A stretch of DNA of 64,000 bases from positions 4,371,095 through 4,435,094 of the forward strand of contig NZ_CP076718.1 in assembly GCF_011682235.2 (NCBI RefSeq). The letters run 5' to 3'. The notes beneath the pieces were generated by a model that was not told the origin of the DNA, did not search any database, and worked only from the letters and a program-made list of their open reading frames with translations. Shown here in pieces: positions 57,170 through 64,000 of the stretch. This stretch comes from Rhodocaloribacter litoris (GTDB lineage Bacteria; Bacteroidota; Rhodothermia; Rhodothermales; ISCAR-4553). The first letter of the stretch is position 1. Each line of letters begins with the position of its first letter. Made by a program: the position numbers and the translations under genes.

Positions 57170-57542
57170 GCGAACTCGGGTCTGAATGGAACGGCTGTGT
57201 TCGGCGTGTACGTGCCGGGAGGACGCCCCAAGGTATCAAAGTCGTCGAACGACGGCAAGGGGAGGGCCGGTTTCGGGGGAGCGCGCCGGGGCGGTGTGTG
57301 CGATTCGGTGCGGCTGCCCGTCCGATACCTGTCGAAACCCCCGGCGGGGGCACCGGGTACAGACGGCAGGTCGCCGGGCCGAAGGGGCGCGTCCCGCGAT
57401 CCGGCGCGGCCCTCCTCCCACCCAACTCGAACGGATGCTTTTGCCCCTCGCTACGACGTGACGCCGGCGGGTTCCGGTTTCGCCCTGTTTCGTTTCCGGC
57501 CCGCTTGCGCCGGGATGCCGATCCTCCACATGGCGCTTCGTG
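57170..57542. promoter_or_regulatory. Intergenic region between the FAD reductase and the large outer-membrane protein
   Basis: 373 bp with no convincing gene; open frames across it are short, Arg/Pro-rich and without a match. The minus strand has TACCTTG (57235-57229) 60 bp before the reductase start. For the plus-strand gene I see no clear promoter box. Confidence 0.4.
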
Positions 57543-60500
57543 ATGATGCGCATCGTTGCCGTTTTGCTGCTGGGATGGGTGCTGTCCGGTCCGGCCGTGG
57601 TGTGGGCGCAGGCCACGCGTACCGCCGGGGAGGGGGAGACTGCGCCGGGGCTGTTTCAGGACACGCTGGCGGTGCAGGCCGTGCAGCCCTACGTGCTCCG
57701 GCCGTTCATCCTGCCCGGCACCGAGGAGGTATACCTGGACGGTCGCCGCCTGGCAACCGAAGCCTACCGGCTGGATCCGCGGCACGGGCGGCTGTGGCTG
57801 CTCACCCCCGTAGCCTCGGCCGACGCCGTGCTGGTCGTCCGATACCGGACGCTGCCCTTCGAACTCAAGGAGGTCTACCGGCGCCGGCACATCGTCGAGG
57901 CGACGCCGGAAGACGGGGCCGTGGCGGTGGTGCGGGAGGAAGAACGGGCTGGCGACGACGACCTCTTTGCCGGTCTCAACCTGCAACGCAGTGGTTCCAT
58001 CACACGGGGGATCCTGGCCGGCAACAACCGGGACGTGACGGTGGAATCCGGGCTGCGCCTGCAACTCTCCGGGGAAATCGTCGAGGGGGTGCAGATCCAG
58101 GCGGCACTGACCGACGAGAACACGCCGATCCTGCCGGAAGGCACGACGCAGCGCCTGGATGAGTTCGACAAGGTTTTCATTCAGATCCGGGCCCGGCAGG
58201 GCACGGCGCAACTGGGTGACTTCGACCTGAGCTTTCAGGAAAGCGCCTTCGCCCGGCTCTCCCGCAAGCTGCAGGGCGCCAGCGTGGAGGGGACGTTGCC
58301 GCCGGTGGCGGAGGCCGCCTTTGCCGGAGGGCGCGTCACGGTCGCCGGGGCGACGGCCCGCGGCATCTTCCGCGTGCAGGACCTGGTGCCCGTCGACGGG
58401 GTGCAGGGACCGTACCGGCTCGAAGGGGCCGGCGGGGAGCGCTTCATCATCGTTATCCCCGGCTCGGAGGTCGTCTACCTCGACGGCCGGCGGCTCGAAC
58501 GCGGGGAGACGAACGACTACACCATCGACTATGCCACGGGGGAACTCACCTTCACGGCGCGGCGCCTCATCACCGCGGACCGGCGGATCCGGGTCGAGTT
58601 TCAGTATACCACGAACCAGTTCACCCGCACGCTCGTCGGTTCGCAGGTCGTGCTGCACTTCGGCCCGCAGGCGGCGGGCAGGGCCCGGGCCCGCCTCGGC
58701 GCCACTTTCCTCCGGGAGGCGGACAGCCGGCAGTTCGAGGAGGCGTTCGGGTTTACCTCGGAGGACTCGCTCCGGGTGGTGCAGGCCGGCGACGGCCTTG
58801 CGGTGCGGAGCGGGGCCGAGCCCGTCGTGTATGACCCGGAGGCCCCCTACGTGCAGTACGTCCGCGAGGTGCGCCCGCGGCCCGGCGGCGGCCTCGACAC
58901 GGTGTTCGTCGCCGTCTCCGTGGCCCCGCCGGACACGGTGCAGGTCTTCCGGGTGCGTTTCACCCGCGTCGGCGCCGGGCAGGGAAGCTACGTGCGCGTG
59001 GGGCGCTCGGTCAACGGCATCCTCTACGAATACCGCGGGCCGGGCCTGGGCGAATACGAGCCGGTGCGTGTGTTGCCCAAACCCAAGCAGCAGCGCCTTT
59101 TCGACCTGCACGGTGCCGTAGCACCCCTGCCGGGCCTGGAACTCTTCGGCGAGTGGGCCCACTCGCTCAACGACCTCAACCGCCTCTCTCCCCTCGATGC
59201 CGACGACGACGTGGACCATGCCTTCCTCGGGGGCCTGCGGCTGGACCCGACGCCGGTCCGGATCGGCGCGACGACCCTGGGAGAGGTCTCCGGCATGTTG
59301 CAGCGCCGGTTCACCGGGGGGCACTTCGCCCCCTTCGACCGGATCCGCCCGGTCGAGTTCACGCGCCGGTGGAACCTGCTCGGGCGGCCGGCCGACGTCA
59401 CCGGCGGGGTGGCCGGGGGCGAGGACGAGACCGTCGACGAAGCCGATCTGCGCTTTGCCTTTACCCCGCATTCGGCCCTGGAGGTGTCCTGGGGACGGCT
59501 CGACCTGGAGGAGACGTTTCGCGGCGTGCGACGGGCCTTTGCCCTGCAATCCGGCGAGGCAGGTCTGCCGGAGGTCGATTATCTGCTGGAACAGATCGAG
59601 AGCCGGGATGCCCTGCGCGCCGAGGACGGCCGCTGGCTCCGGCAGCGTGGCACCCTGCGCCGGCCGTTTCTGGGCGAGCGGCTCGTGCCGCACCTGGAGC
59701 TGGAACAGGAACGACGCACGCAGGTGACGGCCGGCACGGACAGCCTCGTCGAAGGCTCTTTCTCGTTCGTGGAATGGCGGCCGGGGATCACCTGGCAGGC
59801 GGAACGGCTGACGGCCGGTGCCGAGGTGGAGCGGCGTACGGAGAAGCGCTGGGCGGCGGGTGTCCTGCGTGATGCGGCCACCGCCTGGACCGTGCAGTCG
59901 CAGGTCCGCTACCGGCCGGGCACGGCTTTCAGCGCCGAGGGCGGTGTCAGCTACCGGGTGCGGCGCTTCACGGACTACTTCCGGATCGAGGAAAAGCAGG
60001 AGGACAGCGAGTCGGTTCTGCTGCACCTGAACGCCGACGCCCGGCCGTGGCGCCGGGCCGTGAACGTCAACTGGTTCTACGAGGCCCAGACCGAACGCAC
60101 ACCGACCCTGCAGGAGATCTACGTCCGCACCGGTCCCGAGCTCGGGCAGTTCGTCTGGGAGGACGCCAACGGCGACGGGGTGATCCAACTCGACGAGTTC
60201 ATCCCCGAACGCCTGCCGGACGAAGGGACGTACGTTCGCACCTTCGTGCCCTCGGATTCGCTCACGTCGGTCGTCAGCGTGCAGGCCCGGCTTCGCCTGG
60301 ACCTCGATCCGGCCCGCCTGTTCGAGCGGCACGGGGACGCTGGTTTCTGGAAGAACGTGCTGGCCGGGATGCAGGCCCGCACGGTCGTCGAGGTGCTGGA
60401 GAAGAGCCGCGAGCCGGATCTCAAACAGGTCTATTTCCTCAACCTGAAGCGTTTTCGCGATCCGGTCAACACCCTCAACGGCCGGCTCCGGATGGCGCAG

Positions 60501-61121
60501 GATCTCTCGCTTTTCCGCTCCTCCACGACGTACGGGCTGGATCTTTCGTTCAACCAGGTGCGGGGCCTGACGGAACTGGCCGCCGGGGAGGAGACGCGAT
60601 TCCTGAGCACCTGGCGGGCCGAGGGACGGTATCGTCCCGCGGACCGGTGGCAACTACGCCTGGCGGTGAGCCGGGAGCGTAACCGGGTGCTGAGCGAGGC
60701 GTTTGCTTCGCGGCGGTATGACATTCACCGGGAGACGCTCGAACCCGAGGTGGCTTTTCAGCCGGGGCGGGCGGTGCGGTTGTCGGCCGGCGTGGCCCTG
60801 GCGCGGAACGACGACGTGCTCGGCGCCCGCCATGCCCGGATCGTCCGGGTGCCGCTGGAGGCGCGGTACAGCCGGGTCCGGCGACTGCAGGTGACGGCAC
60901 GGGTCGAGGTGGCCCGCGTGGACCTGCGGGGCGAGGCGGCCGGGCTGGCGGCCTTCGAGCTGACGGACGGCCGCGGGCCGGGTACCTCCTTCCTGTGGAA
61001 CCTCAACGGGCAGTACGTGCTCAACCGCTACCTGCGCGCCTCCTTCTCCTACGACGGACGGGTGCCGGCCGGGGCCCCGACACTCCACACGGTCCGAATG
61101 CAACTCAGCGCCGTGTTCTGA
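57543..61121 (+). CDS. Large outer-membrane protein of unknown function
   Basis: A 1,193-residue (counting a GTG at 57540; ATG 57543 removes one) secreted protein with a signal peptide ending VVWAQ (about residue 24). The N-terminal half has repeated short strands, including VYLDGRRL twice (about residues 62 and 310) in near-duplicated modules, and a 'GTAQLGDFDLSF' block. The C-terminal half alternates amphipathic strands with turns, ending in LHTVRMQLSAVF, consistent with a beta barrel with terminal Phe. WEDANGDGVIQLDEF near 872-887 looks like an EF-hand-type calcium loop, a motif also seen in large Bacteroidota barrels such as SprA. I recognise no family with confidence. A T9SS or surface-biogenesis role is possible. 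Confidence 0.7.
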   Translation: MMRIVAVLLLGWVLSGPAVVWAQATRTAGEGETAPGLFQDTLAVQAVQPYVLRPFILPGTEEVYLDGRRLATEAYRLDPRHGRLWLLTPVASADAVLVVRYRTLPFELKEVYRRRHIVEATPEDGAVAVVREEERAGDDDLFAGLNLQRSGSITRGILAGNNRDVTVESGLRLQLSGEIVEGVQIQAALTDENTPILPEGTTQRLDEFDKVFIQIRARQGTAQLGDFDLSFQESAFARLSRKLQGASVEGTLPPVAEAAFAGGRVTVAGATARGIFRVQDLVPVDGVQGPYRLEGAGGERFIIVIPGSEVVYLDGRRLERGETNDYTIDYATGELTFTARRLITADRRIRVEFQYTTNQFTRTLVGSQVVLHFGPQAAGRARARLGATFLREADSRQFEEAFGFTSEDSLRVVQAGDGLAVRSGAEPVVYDPEAPYVQYVREVRPRPGGGLDTVFVAVSVAPPDTVQVFRVRFTRVGAGQGSYVRVGRSVNGILYEYRGPGLGEYEPVRVLPKPKQQRLFDLHGAVAPLPGLELFGEWAHSLNDLNRLSPLDADDDVDHAFLGGLRLDPTPVRIGATTLGEVSGMLQRRFTGGHFAPFDRIRPVEFTRRWNLLGRPADVTGGVAGGEDETVDEADLRFAFTPHSALEVSWGRLDLEETFRGVRRAFALQSGEAGLPEVDYLLEQIESRDALRAEDGRWLRQRGTLRRPFLGERLVPHLELEQERRTQVTAGTDSLVEGSFSFVEWRPGITWQAERLTAGAEVERRTEKRWAAGVLRDAATAWTVQSQVRYRPGTAFSAEGGVSYRVRRFTDYFRIEEKQEDSESVLLHLNADARPWRRAVNVNWFYEAQTERTPTLQEIYVRTGPELGQFVWEDANGDGVIQLDEFIPERLPDEGTYVRTFVPSDSLTSVVSVQARLRLDLDPARLFERHGDAGFWKNVLAGMQARTVVEVLEKSREPDLKQVYFLNLKRFRDPVNTLNGRLRMAQDLSLFRSSTTYGLDLSFNQVRGLTELAAGEETRFLSTWRAEGRYRPADRWQLRLAVSRERNRVLSEAFASRRYDIHRETLEPEVAFQPGRAVRLSAGVALARNDDVLGARHARIVRVPLEARYSRVRRLQVTARVEVARVDLRGEAAGLAAFELTDGRGPGTSFLWNLNGQYVLNRYLRASFSYDGRVPAGAPTLHTVRMQLSAVF

Positions 61122-61180
61122 CGGTGTCGCACGCGGGGAAAGTGTGTCCGGGGCAGGAAGCGGGTCTGACGGCGCCGGTG

Positions 61181-61642
61181 TCACTTCACCCGTCGCCAGA
61201 CCTCCTGGTAGCGGTGATCTCCCAGCCCGCCGGTATGATACCAGAGCGAGTCGCCTTCCAGCCGGCATTCGAAGACGAAGGAAAGCCCGACGTTGCCGGG
61301 GATGGCGCTGTATTCCACCACTTCGGTGTAGATCCCGTTCTGGAGGGTGTACCGGCCCCCCTGGGCGTGGATGAAGTTGTCCGCGGACTGGCGGATGAAC
61401 ATCCAGTGGGTGTCGTTGAGGATCTTGAGGGTGGGGGCTTCCTGGTAGTTCGGGTCCGTCTCGTAGGCCCCGGTCAGGGCCGGGGCGTCATCCTCGATGG
61501 AGACGAGTTCCCAGGAGCCGACGAGGCTCGGACAGGAATCCTCCTCTTCGCCGGCCGTGGCCTCGGGAGACGACTGCCCGCCGCAGGCACACAGGACAAG
61601 GCACAGCGGGAGGAAGAGGCGGGGGAGCAGGATCGTACGCAT
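61181..61642 (-). CDS. Lipocalin-like lipoprotein (DUF4488-type)
   Basis: A 153-residue lipoprotein; LCAC at 17-20 places the lipid on Cys20. A beta-barrel lipocalin-like domain follows: SCPSLVGSWELVSIEDD at the start, LKILNDTHWMFIRQ, GGRYTLQNGIYTEVVEYS and VFECRLEGDSLWYHTG..., ending in EVWRRVK. This order is that of the Bacteroidota DUF4488 family. ATG 61642 gives the signal; the ligand is unknown. It is on the opposite strand to the large outer-membrane protein, with 59 bp between stops. Confidence 0.83.
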   Translation of the reverse strand: MRTILLPRLFLPLCLVLCACGGQSSPEATAGEEEDSCPSLVGSWELVSIEDDAPALTGAYETDPNYQEAPTLKILNDTHWMFIRQSADNFIHAQGGRYTLQNGIYTEVVEYSAIPGNVGLSFVFECRLEGDSLWYHTGGLGDHRYQEVWRRVK

Positions 61643-61759
61643 GGCAACCTCCTGTGCTGGTGGGATGTACGACGACAGCGACACCGTGAAACACGGTGCG
61701 TGCCGTCATCTATGGCCGGCCGCAGGGCGGCATGGTGTGCACAGGAGCGAAGCCGGGCA

Positions 61760-62419
61760 TCAGCGCTCGATCGCGAAATCCCTGACCGTCACGTCCAGGT
61801 TGTGGTTGACCCGCAGCCCGGCGATGCCGTCGGTGTTGAGCATCGGGACGCGATCCAGGGCCGTCACCTCGACGCCGTTGACGAGGAAAGCCACGCGCTC
61901 GGGGGTGGCCCGGACGGCCAGGGTGTTCTCCGACGTACCGCGCTCACCGGGGACGCGCACGGCCTCGTGGGGCGTCCAGTCCACCAGCGTGTGCGTTTCG
62001 GCACCGGCCCGGTGCTTCACGAGGTACTGCCCGTTCTGGCGGACGAGGAAGTACAGGTAGTCCTGGCCGGGGCCGTTCAGGTCGCGGCCGCCCACGAAGA
62101 GGCCGTAGGCTTCGGGATGGGCGGACGGCTTGTTCAGGACGAAGGTGGCACGTGCGGTGTAGCTGCCGGAGGCCGTGTCTTCCGGCCGGTAGAAGATGGC
62201 GGCCGGCCCCAGGGTGATGTGGTAGCCGGCCTCCGTTTCGACGAAGCGGACCTGGTCGAGCGAGGCACGGGCGCGGTCCAGCCGGGCCTGCCAGCCTTCG
62301 GGCAGGTGGCCGCCGCCCGTGACAGCTTCGTCCGGGTCGTGGTCATGTTGCCGGGCGGTGGCCGGGACGGTCACGAGCCATCCGATGAGGAACAGGAGGG
62401 TCCAGCGTAACGTGCGCAT
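61760..62419 (-). CDS. Exported protein, concanavalin-A-like (tentative)
   Basis: A 219-residue protein with a signal peptide ending ATARQ (about 23) followed by HDHDPDE. The rest is beta-rich with GYHITLGPAAIFYRPED, ATFVLNKPSAHPEAYGLFVGGRDL, DYLYFLVRQNGQYLVKHRAG and FLVNGVEVTALDRVP. The alternation of a 'Y.A.ATF' strand, 'GLFVGG.D' and 'NGVEV' turn resembles the jellyroll of DUF1080/LamG-type domains that bind or cleave glycans. I am not certain of the family. It lies 117 bp upstream of the lipocalin-like gene on the same strand, and the two may be co-expressed. Confidence 0.65.
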   Translation of the reverse strand: MRTLRWTLLFLIGWLVTVPATARQHDHDPDEAVTGGGHLPEGWQARLDRARASLDQVRFVETEAGYHITLGPAAIFYRPEDTASGSYTARATFVLNKPSAHPEAYGLFVGGRDLNGPGQDYLYFLVRQNGQYLVKHRAGAETHTLVDWTPHEAVRVPGERGTSENTLAVRATPERVAFLVNGVEVTALDRVPMLNTDGIAGLRVNHNLDVTVRDFAIER

Positions 62420-62533
62420 GGGGCGGGTACGGTCAGGTTGCGTGGTGCCGGCGTGGCGGGTGAAAGGGCCGCAACCGTTTAAACCGGCAAACCGAAAGGA
62501 GGTTTTGCCGGCCGGGCGAAAAACCGGGCGCTC

Positions 62534-63853
62534 CTATGCTTCGTGGGGGTGTTCCAGGAGCGGATCGGCGAACTCGTCGTACGTGGTGCGCCGGATGACG
62601 ATGCCGGCCCGGGAAAGCTTTTCTTCAAGTTTTTCGTAGCCCCGGTCGAGGTGGTAGACGCGCAGGACGTGGGTTTCGCCCTCGGCCACGAGGCCCGCGA
62701 GCACCAGCGAGACGCTGCCCCGCAGGTCGGTGCTCATCACGGTGGTGCCCTGAAGGCGGCTCGTGCCTTCGACGACCACCTCGTTGCCCACGACGATGGC
62801 GTTGGCTCCCATGCGGCGCAGTTCGGGGACGTGCTTGAAGCGGTCGAGGTAGATCCGGTCGACGATCTTGGCGTTGCCTTTCGCCTGGGTCATCAGGACG
62901 GTCCACTGGGCCTGCAGGTCGGTGGGGAAGCCGGGATAGACGTCTGTTTCGATGGAGACGGCCCGGACCTCGTCCGGCACAGTGACGTGCACGCGGTCGG
63001 TTTCGGCGTGCAGTTCGGCGCCGGTAGCCCGGAAGGCGTCGAGGAAGGCCTGCCCCAGGTGGCCGGCGCCGGCCTGTTCGAGCGTGATCGTGTCTCCGGG
63101 GGTTCCGGCCAGCAGGGCGGCGATCATGAAGGTGCCCAGCTCGATCCGGTCGGCGCAGTTGGCGAAGGTGACGGGCCGGAGCGTCGTGACCCCTTCGATC
63201 TCCAGCGTGCGCGTCCCGATGCCCTCGATGCGGGCGCCCATGGCGTGCAGGGCTTCGCAGAAGACGACCACGTCGGGTTCGATGGCGGCGTTCTCGATAC
63301 GCGAGTGCCCCCGGGCCGTGGCCGCGGCCAGGACCAGGTTGACCGTAGCGCCCACGCTGGAGGGTTCCAGGCGGAAGGTGCCGCCTTCGAGCCGCCCGCC
63401 CCGGGCCCGGGCGACGACGTACCCCTTGTCGAGCTCCACCTCGGCCCCGAGGGCTTTCATGCCTTCGAGGTGCAGGTCTACCGGGCGCGGCCCCCAGGCA
63501 CATCCACCCGGGAGCGACACGCGCGCCCGGCCGCATCGCCCGAGCAGAGCGCCCAGCATGTAGAACGAGGCCCGCATGCGCTTGACCAGCTCGTACGGCG
63601 CCTCGGGGTGGGCCAGCGGGGTCGGGTCGATGCGGAGCGTGTGCCCTGCCGCGTCGAAGTCGACCCCGGCACCGGTGACACGGATCACCTTCGAAAAGGT
63701 GTCGATGTCCTTGAGGTCGGGAATGTTCGTGAAGGTCGAAGGGCCGTCGGGCAGCAGTGCCGCCGCCATCAGCGCCAGCGCCGTGTTCTTCGATCCGCTG
63801 ATCGGGAGGGATCCCCTCAACCGGTGGCCGCCTTCTATGACCAGTTTGTCCAT
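62534..63853 (-). CDS. murA: UDP-N-acetylglucosamine 1-carboxyvinyltransferase
   Basis: First committed enzyme of peptidoglycan synthesis, adding enolpyruvate to UDP-GlcNAc; 439 residues, the normal length. SGSKNTAL (19-26) has the catalytic lysine Lys22, LPGGCAWGPRP the nucleophilic Cys118 (so fosfomycin sensitivity is expected), and ISTD-like DVYPGFPTDLQAQ and STDLRGSVSL the UDP-sugar and Arg residues. The inverted alpha/beta prism halves are complete. A 14-bp palindrome lies 25 bp upstream. The next gene upstream is beyond the window edge. Confidence 0.97.
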   Translation of the reverse strand: MDKLVIEGGHRLRGSLPISGSKNTALALMAAALLPDGPSTFTNIPDLKDIDTFSKVIRVTGAGVDFDAAGHTLRIDPTPLAHPEAPYELVKRMRASFYMLGALLGRCGRARVSLPGGCAWGPRPVDLHLEGMKALGAEVELDKGYVVARARGGRLEGGTFRLEPSSVGATVNLVLAAATARGHSRIENAAIEPDVVVFCEALHAMGARIEGIGTRTLEIEGVTTLRPVTFANCADRIELGTFMIAALLAGTPGDTITLEQAGAGHLGQAFLDAFRATGAELHAETDRVHVTVPDEVRAVSIETDVYPGFPTDLQAQWTVLMTQAKGNAKIVDRIYLDRFKHVPELRRMGANAIVVGNEVVVEGTSRLQGTTVMSTDLRGSVSLVLAGLVAEGETHVLRVYHLDRGYEKLEEKLSRAGIVIRRTTYDEFADPLLEHPHEA

Positions 63854-63877
63854 GCTTCAGACGAAGGATCCGTGTGT

Positions 63878-63891
63878 GGCCGGTACCGGCC
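63878..63891. repeat. 14-bp palindrome upstream of murA
   Basis: GGCCGGTACCGGCC, identical to the core of the palindrome upstream of cmk (40825-40842). It begins 24 bp before the murA ATG. Possible regulator site; see findings. Confidence 0.5.
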
Positions 63892-64000
63892 GTGTGGTGC
63901 CCGTCCGACCCGTAGATCCTTTCAGCGTTCGGGATGACGGAGGCTTTTCGAACGATCCGGCATGGCGTTCAACGCGCAGCGCTTCTCCTGAACCGGCCGG
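63892..64000. other. Unassigned end of the window
   Basis: 109 bp with no supported gene. It contains no clear promoter box and no long open frame; the neighbouring gene, if any, starts outside. Confidence 0.3.

Noticed and set aside
56256-60653. 1,465-codon open frame on the minus strand
   Set aside because: Antisense to the large outer-membrane protein and a shifted frame of the FAD reductase. Compositionally biased, no domain seen.

Overview
The window is GC-rich (visibly about two-thirds G+C) chromosomal DNA with ordinary gene density. It looks like a member of the Rhodothermota/Bacteroidota branch, probably Rhodothermales. The basis is lineage-typical protein families (a DUF4293 membrane protein, a DUF4488-type lipocalin lipoprotein, a type IX secretion C-terminal sorting domain, a TonB receptor with a carboxypeptidase-regulatory N-terminal domain), recurrent TAnnTT(T)G promoter-like boxes instead of many clear -35/-10 pairs, weak Shine-Dalgarno sites, several TTG/GTG starts, and complete methylmalonyl-CoA mutase genes. 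I saw no rRNA, tRNA, CRISPR array, insertion sequence or prophage gene; this looks like core genome.

Layout. 1-7.4 kb: triosephosphate isomerase, a secreted GH29 alpha-L-fucosidase, a tiny lipoprotein resembling a lone TonB plug, then acs and ATP-type pckA (acetate activation and gluconeogenesis). 7.4-12.1 kb (minus): PolX/PHP protein, a divergent penicillin-acylase-like protein and a BadF-type sugar kinase. 12.4-16.7 kb: a C-terminal processing protease, then an exbB-small membrane protein-exbD-exbD operon with its own promoter/palindrome and a strong terminator. 16.7-24.4 kb: NAD-type isocitrate dehydrogenase, DUF4293, an EamA transporter, a radical SAM protein overlapping a convergent GT2 glycosyltransferase, and a GlnRS with a fused YqeY-like tail. 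24.4-30 kb (minus): three periplasmic peptidyl-prolyl isomerase-type proteins plus a MoxR ATPase. 30.1-33 kb: an ECF sigma/anti-sigma pair with a plausible self-regulated promoter, then gltX.

33-40 kb (minus): SpoU methyltransferase and a tightly coupled mutA-mutB-meaB-kinase-like cluster (propionate/methylmalonyl-CoA metabolism). 40-44 kb: lipoprotein, cmk and a ribosomal protein S1 with an unusual acidic repeat N-terminus. 44-52 kb: CPCC zinc protein, a His-rich exported protein followed by a TonB receptor, and a 1,273-residue secreted ThuA/sugar dehydrogenase/PKD/CBM/PA14 protein with a T9SS tail. 52-64 kb: purC, a LacI regulator divergent from an UgpC/MalK-type ATPase, a CopZ-like chaperone, an adrenodoxin-reductase-like FAD enzyme, a 1,193-residue outer-membrane protein, two small exported proteins and murA.

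The most interesting signals are: a PolX whose polymerase site has lost two of three catalytic aspartates while its PHP nuclease site is intact; a lone plug-like lipoprotein; a palindrome over a near-consensus promoter before exbB; competing hairpins before acs; a kinase-like gene with altered catalytic residues coupled to meaB; a 14-bp palindrome shared by the cmk and murA upstream regions; and a large uncharacterised outer-membrane protein. I could run no searches, so family names rest on motif recognition.
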